Assembly: GCA_002197995.1 (NCBI GenBank)
Contig: NGZR01000001.1
Span: forward strand, 12,233,501 to 12,297,500
Length of the DNA: 64,000 bases
Direction of reading: 5' to 3'
Origin: Gaeumannomyces sp. JS-464
Lineage: Eukaryota > Ascomycota > Sordariomycetes > Magnaporthales > Magnaporthaceae
This document shows positions 1-11,986 of the stretch, piece by piece; the stretch's first letter is position 1, and each line of letters begins with the position of its first letter. The translations under genes and the position numbers were made by a program. The notes below the pieces were generated by a model. That model was not told the DNA's origin and did no database searches. It saw nothing but the letters and a program-made list of their open reading frames with translations.

Positions 1-95
1 GTTTGCAACCCACCTGTCGCTTTTCTGGTGCCGCTACCGACCACAGCACCATCGCTTTCCAACATCGACGCGACCACAGCAACGCCGCCGTCACC

Positions 96-2775
96 ATGCC
101 AGCCGCAAGTGTAGCCGCTCTTCCTGCACCTGCGTCGCCGGCTCCGGCCTCGCGAAAGACCTCACTCGCACCGGAGAGGAAGTACAAGTGCCAGTTCTGC
201 AATCGCGCTTTCAGCAGGAGCGAGCACCGAAGCAGACACGAGAGATCGCGTAAGTTGGCCCTATCGCGCTTCCCCTCACCCCTTTGGACCGCTCCCCCTC
301 ATGCCCCTCAGCCCCGCGCCGACATGTTCTGTCTAGACATGCGCTGACTCGCGATGATGCTTCTTGCGCTCTCTAGATACCAAGGAGAGGCCGTTCAAAT
401 GCCTGAAATGCCGGAGTACCTTTGTGCGGCGCGACCTGCTTCTCCGCCATGACCGCACCGTTCATGCCAAGGATGGCGGCGTTCCCCTTCACAGCGACGG
501 GAAGCGACGTGGCGGAGCGAAGCCAAGGACCGTTGGAGCACCTTCAAAAGAACCTATTGCCATCGATACAGCTGCTCTGGAGCAGATAGAAGCCAGCAGC
601 GAAGGTATTTTTGACGTGGAAACGGCCGCCATGCTGGTGGCGGATCTCCATCACAAGGCCACCGCCGCGATGCGTGCTAATAGCGGTCCTTCAGAAGGCA
701 GTTCTGGAGCTACTTATCCGCATGGCGGGGCGAATATGATGGAGTCTCCTGTGCCTTTTCCTTCCGGAGCCATCGCTATTCCGCAGTGGGATACATTTAT
801 GCCGCAGGCCGTTGCTGAGCCAAAGGCGCACTCTATTGCCTCGAGCGCGTCTGGGTCCTTTGAGTCGCAACCAACCTTCAACGGCTCTCTTGTGTCTCAG
901 CATGCTAACCAGCTTCCTCCCCTTGGCACCCCGACGATAAATGGTCAGTTCCAAGCCGCTTTCCTCTTAAGCGTCATTCCCTATGAACACCAGCCTCTAA
1001 CAGCTCATCTCGCACCAGGCTCAGCTCCCCCGCACTCGCCCTATCTGGCCCATGGTGCCGGCCTCGCGACGCCCGCCGATTCGCAGTCGCAAACTGGCGC
1101 GGGCTTCAAGGCCCCCCAGGTCCATAGCGATGAGGAGCGAAACATGGTCCTGGACAACATCCGCAGTAGCGATACTGAGCACGCTATCCCAGAAGGCTTC
1201 CGTCTACCCAACCTGGCATCTCTCAACAGATACCTCGCCACGTACTTCGGCTTGTTCCATCACCACTTGCCATTCTTGCACCCATCTTCCTTCCAGCCTA
1301 CCGAGGTGTCGTCAGCCCTGCTTCTTGCTGTGCTCTCTATCGGTGCGCTCTATGCATTCGACCAGGAGCAGGCTTACACCCTACACATCGGCTCCAAGGT
1401 CCTTGTCAACCAATTTCTCCAGAACAAGGAAAACTTCAGCTCTCGCAAGTGCCCTCTCTGACCATGCAGAGCTCCCTGCTCAATATGATCTTCGCGAGCT
1501 GGAGTGGGGATCCCAAGGGGCTTGAATGGGCATGCTCCATCAAGAGCTTGCTAGCCAACATGGTGTCTGGAAACCGATACGAGCTGAAGCTCAGGCAAGA
1601 AGGGCGCGAGGGCCGCCCGCCTACGCGGGCGGAGTGGGTTGAGGATGAAGGCTGCCGCCGCACATACTATGCGGTCTACATCTTCTTTGGCCTGTTGACG
1701 CTCACATACAATCACACTCCGGCCATCAGCTTCAACGAGTTCGAGGATCTGCAGCTCCCGTCGACTGAAGGCCTTTGGAACCTGGTAGTGCCCGACGAAG
1801 CGGCATGGCTCGAAAGCCTCAAGGCCTCGTCCACCATGACCTTCATGGAGGCGCATGAGAACCTGTTCCAGGGCGAGAGTTTGAAGTACAGCGCATTTGC
1901 CACGCGTGTCATGATCAACGCGCTCTTCCTTGAGGTGTGGTACCACAAGCGCAGTCCCGAGGCTCTCCAGGATGTCGTGACCGAGTACAAGCTTAGGCTC
2001 GCTCTGGAGACGTGGGAGAAATCCCTGGACCTGTGCGAGCCCGAGGTCGTCTCGGTGCCGCTGAGTGCCCCCCACAAGGGCCACCCGCTCCTCTTCAATG
2101 CCAAGGCCATGTTCCGCAATGCGCGCGCGCGTCTCGAGGTCGACCTCAAGGCCGTGCAGGAGGCGCTTCGGTATCACGACTCTTATGAGGTAGCCGCGGC
2201 TATGTCTAGCGCGCGGGACAAGGTCAAGCGCTCGACGGAGATGATCAAGGTCATTCAGGAATGCTTCAGCTGCATCGAGACGGCAGTGGTCCAGGGCGTT
2301 CGTTGGGTGGCTCGCACGTCGCCCACCAACTGGAGCATCGAGCATCCCCTCTGCGGCTTGGATCTGATGATCATCCTCAGCCTCTGGCTGTACCGTCTGG
2401 AACACGACGAGGAGCCCGCGACCGAGGAGGAGCTTTCCATGTACAACAAGATCCGTCAGCTTTTTGATAAGGATCTCGACGAGGCCTATGTCTCCCAGCT
2501 GAGCTCCATCGTTGCTCGGCTCTGGGGCTCGATGCTGGATGAAGTCGTTGTGTGGGGGTAAGTGTTGTCTCCCGACTGCCTCGAGTCCCAACACCATGTG
2601 TGAGTTTCTAGGACAGTTTGCTAACAGAATTGACAGTATCACGCGCCTCATGGGTGAATCCTTCCGACTGCACTCGCAAGCCTTGGTTGGCTATGTAGAC
2701 GACATGGAGGCATCATCAAATGCCTCAACACCATCCATGACCTCGCAGGGGGCCGACGAGGATAGCGTGTATTAA
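96..2775 (+). CDS. C2H2 zinc-finger transcription factor with fungal_trans domain
   Basis: Probable nuclear DNA-binding regulator. Two tandem C2H2 fingers near the N-terminus (CQFCNRAF...HERSH, then CLKCRSTF...RHDRTVH) are joined across an intron at 250-376. A long middle and C-terminal region (HHHLPFLHPSSF, LLAVLSIGALYA, GDPKGLEWACSIKSLLAN) matches the fungal-specific transcription factor domain PF04082. This is the ADR1/AmdX-like architecture; I do not assign an orthologue. The ATG at 96 has a CACC context. A further intron at 944-1018 (75 nt, with a CTAAC branch point) is probable, and one at 2558-2636 is clear. Around 1457 the frame breaks: KCPL runs into a stop while the next frame continues TMQSSLLNMIF. 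One missing G (CTCTGGACC read as CTCTGACC) restores KCPLWTMQ and gives 2400 coding nt, about 799 aa. Most likely a consensus error. Confidence 0.85.
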
Positions 2776-5384
2776 TCATCGATACGAAGTTATGATCTCT
2801 TTTGTTCTGATGGGGGTGGGATCTCATTTAGGCATATACCTGTCGAAGCTTTTCTTCTGGCCTTCTTCTCAGGTCTGGCGCGAGGGTGGTTGGCGGTGGT
2901 GTTTTTGCCTTTGCTTCTCATCTTTTTTCTTTTCTTTTTTTTCTCCTTTCATACGTTGCTTTCATTTCCTTGCGTCCATTTTCGGCTCATCTCGTTTCGT
3001 ATTCGTCATCTTTCATCTCTTCCAACTTGCGTTGACCCTGATTCCTTCGGCCTATTCTCTTTTTATTTTCCCCACCCGCCGACCTCTTGACCTCTTTTGT
3101 TCAGTGTCCTCCAGCCGCAGTTTTGTTTTCTTGTTCAAGTCTGCATAGAGCGTTCTCGTTGTATCTTTTTAAGGTCCTCTGGCAATGCGCCGGGGCAGGC
3201 TGGTCAACCGGTTTCGCACGATCCACACGGGAAGGGATCTCCGCGCTCCTGGCGCGCCCTAATATCTGCTCGCAAACAGTTGGCTGGTCCATATGGAGGT
3301 CTCCTTTTCTCCTTGTCCTATTAGCTACGGCAACCCTACTTACCTATTAATCCTTCTCTGCTGACATGTCATGCCCTCTACTCCGCCCTCCCCCTCTTTT
3401 TTTTTTTTTTTTTTTCTCTCCTTTTTTTCTCTCTCCTCTATTCGTCTTCTGCTTGCGCGTTTTGTTCGATTCATCTGTCATTTTCGTCCCTCTCCTTGAT
3501 ACCTTTGTTCGATATAAGAATTGCCACTTGGTCTCGTCTCTTTTATTGTCTGCTGGGATTGTCGAACGCTCGCAATCGGCCAGTCGATCGCTTACGCCAG
3601 GCACTCTGGCTGTTTACCTGTATTCGAAAACTGGCTCGCCTCTGGTACTCGGACAGGCAGGCGTTGCTCTGGGCCGTCATCAAATTGCCTCGAAATCACA
3701 GTCGTGGGGATGTAGTGGCTAGCCAGCTAATCGGCAATTCGTTATGATGATATGCATTGTCGCCTCTTTACGACCACCCTGTGCCTATTCGACCCGGCGT
3801 AGCAGGACGGGGCGTGGCAGTAGTTTAGGCGCTTGGTCTCCCTTGTTCCCCTGAGGCCGAACTAGTCGCGAAGCTAGTTCCCAAGCTAGGTAAACCGACC
3901 AGCCCTTTCATTTGGCGACGAGGCTAGTAAATGGAACGACGCGAAAATCGTCGGTAAAAAAAAGTCAGCCGGCCAGGAAGGGTGAGCAAGGGGGATGCAT
4001 AGATTAGCGTTGAGGCCGATGCCGGGCGATCAACCCCACGGACCCCACCAGATATGCCATATTTAGGTGATGTAGGTGCCTACCACCTATCCAGGTATTC
4101 CCTTCACCTCGGGGGTCTCTTCTCTCTGGTGCGTTGCTGTTGGCGGGCACACAGATAGGAACATCGTGTGGCTGGTCAGCCGCGTCCTGAGAATGTCCAC
4201 TTCCTCAGCCGGACGGCTCTTTTTCCTCGTCTCCTACGTGGGCAGGAGCGATACCATTGGCCACATGTTGCATGCAGCTTGCCCCCGAGATACGTGCCCG
4301 TGCATCTGCAGCCGCGGGGTGGGATGCACCAGCCCGACACCACGGTGGTAGGTAGGCGCCCCGTCGCAGCGTGTGAGCGCGAAGCTAGACAAGAAGACAA
4401 AACGGACGGACGGACACGCTAGAGATCCGAGCTTGCTTTTGGCCGTAGCCCTCATGCCCTCCCCCACGTGCTCCTCAGCTTCTCGCGGGTTTGTGGCGGC
4501 GGCCGGTGTTGGTGAGGTGCTGCCTAGGATGGTGGCGACTGTGCTTCAACGGGCGACGACGGGTGGGCGCAGTCGTCCCACGGCGAGCCCCAGTTACGCT
4601 TGCAGCCGGTAAAGGAGCAGGCGGTCAAGGCTCCGGCCTTTTGCCCAACAAGTCGGGTGGTTGCATCTGGCGGTAAGGGCCTGTCGCTCACGAGGGGTTA
4701 TTCGAGGAGGTGGGCGCACGGCTGTCTGTCTGTCTGTATGTGCAGGCGGACAGGCAGACGGTTGGTCTCCCGCCACCAGTCTCAGAGGCGTGCGTCCTCC
4801 CTCCTCTGGCTCGAACTGGGAGGAAGGGGCTATTTGACAGAATCCTGCGAAGGCAGGCTTGTTCTTGATTGCAGCTGAAGCCTCCCCATCCCCGGGACGC
4901 CCGCAGCTCCCGCCAGGGGCAGCCAGTTCGTTTGCGGTCGTTGGGCTTGGCAGGGCATGGCGTTGTGATCCCGCCCTCCTCCGAGCTGCATGCACCGTTG
5001 TCTCCTTTGTTTCACCTGTTATTTGATTCTCTCACCCCTCATTTCCCCCCCCCCCCCCCCCCCCCCCCCCTTTGTCAGACCTTTGCGTCCACCTCACCCA
5101 CGTTCCCTTCCTTCACGTCACTCGTTTTGTTTTACGCTCGCTTCAAATTGCAAGACGCTCCTATCTATTCTCTAGCTTTGCCTTTTGGGTCTGGACAGGA
5201 TCCAGTCCTGACTTTCTTTCATACTACAACTTTTTCTTATGACCTGGAACGCCTGATTTCCTTAAGCCCCTCAAGGCATTCATTGCGTTCGCGGGAGGGA
5301 ACTTCTAAAGGCTATCTACGAACGGCTCGGGCTGGACTTTGCTTGCGACAGCCCCAATAACACGCTATCTCGATCCTTGTGACA
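2776..5384. other. Intergenic: 3' trailer of the regulator and leader of the GH16 gene
   Basis: No gene is supported on either strand. The left part is T- and CT-rich and probably includes the 3' untranslated region of the zinc-finger gene, with a T19 run at 3397-3415. Around 4050-4110 and 4340 there are GTAGGTGCCTACC-type elements of the dispersed motif. The last 300 nt before the GH16 start are pyrimidine-rich, as in many filamentous fungal promoters and leaders. Open frames here are short and low-complexity. Confidence 0.6.
5045..5070. repeat. Poly-C tract, 26 nt
   Basis: An uninterrupted run of 26 C residues lies about 315 nt upstream of the GH16 start codon, inside a pyrimidine-rich leader. 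On the other strand it is G26, which could form a G-quadruplex. Its true length is uncertain in any assembly. Confidence 0.9.
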
Positions 5385-6666
5385 ATGGTCGCCTTCTGGG
5401 GGGCTTTCGGACCTCGGAGGTGGTATCGAGTTGGGCATGGTCTCACACAAGGCTGGCCGGAGTGGTTGCTTTGTGGCTGCTGCTGGGCCCGCTGGCAAGA
5501 GCCGACTGCGAATGCGGCTATGCAACAAGCGTTGGTAATGACACCGAGCAGCAGGTGTTCACGGACCTCATAGAGACGGACTTCACACGTGTCAGCGACA
5601 TGTCGCTCAACACGGACTGGGCGAGGCAGGCGTTCAACCTAACAAACGAGAGGGCTCGCGGCCGGCACGGAGAGATGTTTGCGGTCCGCAACGCGAGGTC
5701 TAACCCAGACCGGGACCAGGTCGGCCGATCTGGCGTCGGGTTCAACGGCCAGCCAGCGGGTCTCGAGCTGGTTGTTGGCAGCAGCAAGGTGGACGGCATG
5801 GTGCCCGTCGCAGAGGTCGACTCGTCGAGGATGGATTTACTCTGGGGCACCTTCCGGGTGGGGATGAAGCTGACTGGCGTCCCCGGCACATGCGCAGCCT
5901 TTTTCTGGGTATGAACCATGCTTTCTCATGGCCTTTTCCCCCATTTACCTCTTGCCAGAGGCAGGCAGGCCCCGGGCAATACTGACGGTCAGGCGTACGG
6001 CAACAGTACCACAATGACACCCAAGAAATCGACATGGAGTTCCTGACTAGGGAGTTCGACGCGAGCAACGGCAGCTATCCGGTCAACCTTGTGTTGCAGT
6101 CCCGGGCGGCGGCAGAGGCCGGATACAACGCGCAGGCGACGGGAAACTTCCGGAAAGTGAACCTTCCATTCGACCCTACGGGAGGCTTCCACGAGTACCG
6201 CATAGACTTTCTTGCGTGCAAGGTGGTGTTCTATGCGGACGGGCAGGTGCTCGCCGAAATGGGAGGAGCAGCGGTGCCAGACCAGGGAGGCCACTTGATC
6301 CTGCAACACTGGAGCAATGGGAACCCGCTATGGTCCGGGGGCCCGCCGCAGCGGGATGCGGTGCTGACGGTCAGCTATGTCAGAGCGTACTTCAACTCGT
6401 CGACGGCGGCGCGGCAGAGCGACTGGGCGAGCAGGTGCAGGGACACGAGCGCGCCGGGGGCCGTCTGCCAGATCCCCAGCATACCCGACGTTAGGAATCC
6501 GTCCTTTTTCAGCGCCATGGGCAACATGACCAACAACCAGACCGTGTCGAGCGACCCGGGGCCGGGTCCTAAATCAAAGGGCGAGTCGGGCTCGCCGCCT
6601 CGACTGGTGTCGAGCGTGGGTCTTGTTGTCGCCGTGGCCACGGCGCTGGTAGTCCTTGGGCTATGA
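5385..6666 (+). CDS. Secreted GH16-family glycoside hydrolase with GPI-like tail
   Basis: Predicted extracellular or wall-anchored beta-glucan-active enzyme with a concanavalin A-like fold. After splicing 5909-6006, the exon junction gives FFWYHNDTQEIDMEF, which holds the GH16 catalytic E-I-D-x-E signature (nucleophile, assisting Asp, acid/base). A hydrophobic N-terminal segment (LAGVVALWLLLGPLARA) precedes DCECGY. The C-terminus has a Ser/Gly/Pro stretch and a final hydrophobic tail (SVGLVVAVATALVVLGL) typical of a GPI-attachment signal. The reading frame of the mature protein has no ATG of its own. The ATG at 5385 is one frame off, and one extra G in the G6 run at about 5400 joins them, giving 1185 nt (394 aa). 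Donor substrate and transglycosylase versus hydrolase activity cannot be told from sequence. Confidence 0.83.
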
Positions 6667-7273
6667 CGAGAGCGAATGTCGCCGGCAGAGACTCGAAGAG
6701 GACGGGTGGGGGTCACCCGACGGATGAGGAGGGTGCGGCAATGCGCGAGTGGTCTTGATGACGGTCCTCGAATGCGTGTATATTTGTACCTTGGGCGCAG
6801 TAGTAGATATAAACTCTTGGAAAACATGACCCAAAACAAGCCAACATGGAAGCCCACGCACGTGACGGCCATGTGCTGCGATTTGGTAAATTATTTGCTG
6901 CACCTGCTAGATCTGCACCGCGCGCTGGACGCCACCTGACACCTGAACCCCACTGGAGGCACACCTGACTCGACCCATCACTCGCCCCCACACCAACCTT
7001 CCCCAGAGATCAGACAGGACCAACACCCACCCTTTTCTCCGCCAGTCAGCAGCCAGGCCGGCGTCCGGACGACGGGCATGCGGCCAAGGACAATGCTACG
7101 CCGGAGCACCCCCGATCCGACCCGAGCCCCACCGGAGCAGGCTCGACTGGACTGAGCCGGCTTAGCTCGCCCCCTAGCCGGGGAACCGATGCCTCCCTCT
7201 GACGGACAGCATGCAGGTCATCGCCTGTGACCACAAGCGAGTGTGTGTGTGTGTGTGTTGTGTGTGTGTGTGG

Positions 7274-7304
<31 letters not shown>

Positions 7305-7677
7305 TGTGTGTGTGTGTGTGTGCCTGTTTTTCTGCCGCCACATGTCCGCAGACAGCAGACGGCCTTTTGGCATTCTGGCCGATGTTTGGCCGTGCTAGGA
7401 AGGCTGGAGAGACGACGAAACCGGAAGGATACGGCTCTGCTCTCTATTTCCTTGCCCATCAAGGTGAATTTTCAGGGTCCCGGCCGGCTACCGAGGTCAA
7501 GCGGTGGGCGGGGAGGAGGTAGGCAGATAGATATGTCCCCTCACTAGCCAGAACATGATGTATATAAGGTATATATATATATGTATCGTACGTGCCATCT
7601 CGCATAGGTTGCCAGCCAGCCATCCACCTTTACCCCTGCCCGCGTAGCTCTGCTGGACGCTCTACCCTCTGTCCAAC
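6667..7677. other. Intergenic region between GH16 and GH64 genes
   Basis: No gene is supported. It contains the 3' end of the GH16 transcript, a compound TG microsatellite (7241-7322) and a TATATATATATATG stretch at about 7569-7584, some 95 nt before the GH64 start, where a TATA-like promoter element could lie. Confidence 0.55.
7241..7322. repeat. Compound (GT)n microsatellite
   Basis: About 82 nt of GT repeats, interrupted by single-base phase slips (TTG, TGG, TGG). It makes long spurious Cys-Val or His-Thr open frames on the two strands, which are not genes. Likely length-polymorphic. Confidence 0.95.
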
Positions 7678-8959
7678 ATGGCCACCACTCTCGAGCAGGC
7701 GCTGCGGTTCCAGAAGGACCACTCGGTCCTGAGACCTCCGACCAACCCTCCAGACCCTGCGAGCGCGCACGTCAAGGCGTAACTGCGACGCCGACCACGG
7801 TCCAATTTGCGCTGCGCAACAACACATCGTCGTCAAACGTCTTCGCGTACGTCACGGGGCTAGACGTCAGCCGGGACTCGCGCGTAGTGATGCTGCGCAG
7901 CGACGGCCAGACCACCTACTACCCGACCAACCCCGGCGCCGACCTCCAGCCGCTCGGGGCCGACTGCGCCATCCCCCTGTCGGGGCCGGGCCTGACGCGT
8001 TCCATCACGGTGCCCCGGATGGTGGGCGGCCGCGTCTGGTTCGTGCAGGATGCGCGCCTGACCTTTTTTCTTAACCGTGCCTCGGGGGACAAGGCCGCGC
8101 TGGTCGAGCCATCGGTTGTAAACCCCACCGACCCCAACAGGGAGCTGCGGTGGAGCTTTTGCGAGTTCACGCTCAACGAGACAGAGCTGTTTGCGAACAT
8201 CAGCTACGTCGACTTTGTCAGCCACCCTATCGCCCTGGTGCTCGAATCCGGCAGCGGCGGCACGCAGCGTGTCGAGGGTATCGAGGCCGACGGCCTGGCG
8301 CGTGTGGCGCAGGAGATGGCGCGGCAGCACGAGCGGGACGGGGCCGGTGGGACAAGCTCGTGGTGCGGTCGCGCGGTTCGGGGAGCTGCTGCGCGTCGTC
8401 AGCCCCAACACGGGCAATCGGCATGGTCGACGGCCTGTTTAGCGGCTATTACGCTGGCTACGTCGACATGGTGTGGCAGAAGTACTCGGCCAGCGACCTG
8501 GTGGTCAACACGCAGGCCCAGTGGGGAGACAAGAAAGGCCGCGTCGTCGACGACCTGCTCGTCTTTTCAGACGGCGCCGGAGCCTTTGCCAGGCCCAGCG
8601 CGCGCGACATCTTCTCGTCTGACTCGGGAGCGCTTGCGCCCCCTCCCGGCTCAAACCAGCCTGTAGCCCGGAACATCGCCGCCCGCCTGGCAGCCGCCTT
8701 CAACCGGGCTACGCTGCTGGTAAACCCTGTTCAGCCCCAGGGGGAGGTGGCGTCGACGTATTATCGGAACGCCGTTTGCAACCACTATTCGCGCGTCCTC
8801 CACGAGGTCAATACTGACGGCCGCGGGTACGCGTTTCCCTACGACGACGTCGGGCCTAGCAACGGCCCCGAGCAGGCGGGCACGGTAGCTGATGGCAACC
8901 CTAAGCTGTTCACCATCATTCTGGGTGGCCGTCGGAGCGCCATGTCCCAGAAGCTGTAG
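7678..8959 (+). CDS. GH64-like endo-beta-1,3-glucanase, frame interrupted
   Basis: Thaumatin-like-fold beta-1,3-glucanase of family GH64. Family hallmarks are VQFALRNNT, LWYFV-type text (RVWFVQDARLTFFLN), FVSHPIALVLES, GLFSGYYAGYVD, and near the C-terminus NHYSRVLHE and GRGYAFPYDDVGP followed by GTVADGNPKLFTIILGG. The ATG at 7678 reads ATTLEQALRFQKDHS and runs to a stop after HVKA; the body continues one frame over from about 7776. Three more shifts lie close together between 8341 and 8425: DGAG, then WDKLVVRS, then GELLRVVSPNTGN, then MVDGLFSGYY each occupy a different frame. No clear signal peptide is seen after the chosen ATG, so an intracellular form or a missing upstream exon are both possible. 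The family is convincing; the exact protein is not recoverable by eye. Confidence 0.78.
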
Positions 8960-10126
8960 GCATTTCCGTCTGGGTGTGCTTGTGCGGTGTGTCTGTGTGG
9001 TGTTGATTTTTGTGCAGTCTCACGGCGTTAGGCTCTCTGTGTTTGATTCTGGAGCTCACCCTCTTATGTATATATTTTCTACCCCTTTCCTTATTCTCTC
9101 TTCTCTCTCCACGCCCGCTTCTTCCGTCTCCCAATCCTTCTTTTTATCCCATCGCGAATCACCCATCTTATCATCAATCTCGCACGTCGCCGTCCATGTA
9201 ATATCATCTGGCTTCGCAAACGAAGCATTTCGCTGCGGGTGACGACCTAATTCGTTCCGAGCCGCGGGCCAACCGCAACCAGCAAGCAGCTCGTTCTTGG
9301 TCTCGTCGGGTGGTCTCGGTCTGGCTGGAGAGGCGCATGCGGGACACCCCACATCCATTTTTAGCGCGAGCTGATTGACGTAATGGTTGACCCTGATTGA
9401 CCCCTTGACCCCAGCGCCATTGCGCCGAGACATACGTCATGCCCATCACCAGCACGTGCCGTGACGCCGTCACCCTTTCCCCAACCCTTCAGTCCAGCCC
9501 GTCCAGCTTGTCGATCCCGATCACTCGGCGAAGCGTTGGAGGTACCACATGGACTTATTCCCTTGGTACGGCCGCCGTGGACAGGCTGGCCTCTGAGCTG
9601 GCGCGGACGCTTATTTAGAAAGCGTGGATTGGAGCGTGATCCGCGTCCCGTCTGCCACAAGCTTGGCAGCCATGCGAACAAAGACGTCACCCGGTCGCTC
9701 CTGCAGGCCACTCAGGCGGGCAGGAGCTTCATCTGTGCCACCTGTGCTTGGGGCAGGCTGCGCCCGGGCATTGGCTAGCAGGACAGCCGTGCGTCCCTGG
9801 CACACAACTCGCAAATCCCACCGGCATTGCGTAGGTGGGCAGCCAGCCATGCCAGCTAGAGAGCTGGCCAGCCAAGTTTGGTGTTGGGCTATCTGTGTTT
9901 GGTATTTATCCAGAGTTGGATCTAACTCTGAGCTCGCTCCCGCCCCCCTCCAACTCTCAGATCTCTTTACAGGACACCTGCTCAGTTATCCCCCAGCCTG
10001 ATTCCGATTCACCCTTCCCTGCTCTGCTTGGTGAACTGCTGGACACGAACCATACCTCCCTTCTCTCGAGTGCCACACCCGCCAAGCAAGTTTTTGACAC
10101 AGAAACGTCGACCACTGTCCACCAAC
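8960..10126. other. Intergenic region
   Basis: No gene is supported. It holds the CT-rich 3' trailer of the GH64 gene (9060-9170) and the pyrimidine-rich leader before 10127. Open frames are short, overlap on several strands, and show no recognisable domain. Confidence 0.5.
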
Positions 10127-11050
10127 ATGGATACCATCAACAACATCGCCAACGCTGCAACGAAGGCCATCTGGGGTGATAACACTCCCAAGACCGATAG
10201 CACCAAGCCGCCGCCGCCGCCCAACGAGGAACCCATCTCGGGCGTCCAGGGAGACACGTCCAAGGGGAGCCTTTCGACGCTGGCAATGCCCCTGAGAACT
10301 CAGTAGTCGTCGACAAGGACGCGCCGAACCAAGACAACCTGAGCACAGCCCACGGCTCGTCCGAGACACCCGGCGACAGCACAAAAGACCAGGTAGACAC
10401 ACGCGGGCCGGCTAACGAGCAGACGTCGCCGCCGGTGGCGGCTGAGAAGAACGACGTCGACAACCTGAAGCCCCTGGACCCGACAAGCGTCAAGGGTCCC
10501 GGCCCAAAGCCGCTGGAGCAGGTCGCCAAGGAGCACGGTGGGGATGCCGGAAACGTCACACACGATGACTCGCCTTCGGCTACCAGCAAGCCCCAGCCGC
10601 CTAGCACCCCTAAGGAGGACGAGGGCGTGAACAAGTCTGAGAGTCATGGCAGCGGCGAGAAGATTGTCAAGTGCTCTGGGCTAGTAGCCGACGGCGGAGA
10701 TTTTGACGCGGCGAACCCAGGCGCCGGTCGCGAGGCAGACAGTAAGCAGTTGCTCTTCTTCTCCTCATCTTGCTGCTCTCCCTTTATCTCCCCTCGGCTC
10801 TTGATACTTGGTTTCATGTATCTGCTTGTGTCGCTTCTGTTCAATACTCTAACCGCTTTACACAAACACAGGGTTGCTGGAAGAGAAAGGCATCCGGCAT
10901 GAGAAGACGCCACCGGCCAAGAAAGTCGACTCTGCAGGCTCGAAGCCCGTCTCGCCCACCGGCGAGTCGAGCAGCCCGGAGAGGAAGGGAGTGAGGGGCC
11001 TTGGCCACAAGATCAAGGCAAAGCTGCGCCGTGGTTCCAACAACTCATGA
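10127..11050 (+). CDS. Small charged conserved fungal protein, cell-surface-protein-like
   Basis: Starts MDTINNIANAATKAIWGD, carries EEPISGVQGDTSKG and (after frame repair) EPFDAGNAPEN, and ends with a basic tail (KIKAKLRRGSNNS). This N-terminal pattern (short amphipathic start, then EPxSGVxG and EPxDxGN) resembles small Pezizomycotina proteins often labelled cell surface proteins; I know no verified function. The middle is rich in Pro, Lys, Asp and Ser, and probably disordered. Intron 10742-10871 joins GREAD to RLLEEKGIRHEKTPP. The first frame stops at 10306; one missing G in the G4 at 10264-10267 restores KGEPFDAGNAPENS, giving 795 nt (264 aa). No signal peptide or membrane segment is visible. 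Confidence 0.72.
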
Positions 11051-11986
11051 ACGCTTGGTGGCTCTAGACTCCTCATTTTTCCATGCCGCGATCCGGCCTC
11101 ATACCCTTTTATGTGCCTCTTTCTTTTTTAATGCTTTTTTCTTCTTCTTTTTTTCTACTATGTCTTACTTTGTTCTCTCTGCTACTTTCTTTATTTTACC
11201 ACTTTCACTGGTAACCGGGACGGGGGAGAAATGTGCAACAACCTCAGAGACCCAATACCTACCGATAGATACTGTAATATGTTACTGCTTTCCATAAGCC
11301 TTTGAATTACTATCTCTGCGTCTTTTTATTCGAGTAGCTGCGTCAATACAATGCATCAAATGTCTACAAGCGAGCAGGTGGAGGAGAGTGTAAAGGTGGC
11401 CTTAAAAGAAAGTACTTATGCCAGACTTGGGCAGACCGCACCAGTCAGGTGTGATGGGGTTGGTAAGCATATTGCAATTTCATGGAATCGAACACTGGCC
11501 TGATAGCGACGGCAGGCAAAGGAAAACCCAAAAACGGTCAAGACCTGCAGCGATAGTGCTCATATTAGATCTCAACGCCCAGCCCCTAATGCTTACAGCA
11601 AATGTCTATCCAGCCATAAATATCGTTCCAGAGCAAAACGTGCTTGATTTTACAGGCTCTTGATGGCCGGGGCTGATGGTGGGGTAGCTCCATTCCCAAA
11701 CGAGGAGGCTGAAGGCGTGCACGAGATGACACGGACTATACCTAGCGCAAGGCAGCCACCAAGCCAGTATTACAGGCCTTTCACATCACGGGAGCCAGTG
11801 TCATTGAAATGTCTGGTGCTACGCACCCTGTTGTCGTCAGCCTTTGCCCAGGCGGCCCAACTGCTGGGGGTGGAATTCTGCCTGTTCTTATCTCTCCCAC
11901 CAACCCACAGCCGACACTCCTGAGCGTGGCCTCTTTACCAGTTCAACACCGATCCAGACAACTGCCTAGGTACATGGTAGGTAGCC
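11051..11986. other. Intergenic region
   Basis: No gene is supported. CT/T-rich trailer at 11090-11210. A GCCTAGGTACATGGTAGGTAG element of the dispersed motif sits at 11965-11985, immediately before the start of the SGNH hydrolase gene. Confidence 0.5.

Noticed and set aside
1551..2651. 366-codon minus-strand open frame
   Set aside because: It lies antisense to the fungal_trans domain exons, has no domain, and follows the codon bias of the plus-strand gene.
7046..7547. His-Thr and Cys-Val repeat proteins
   Set aside because: Direct translations of the GT microsatellite on the two strands.
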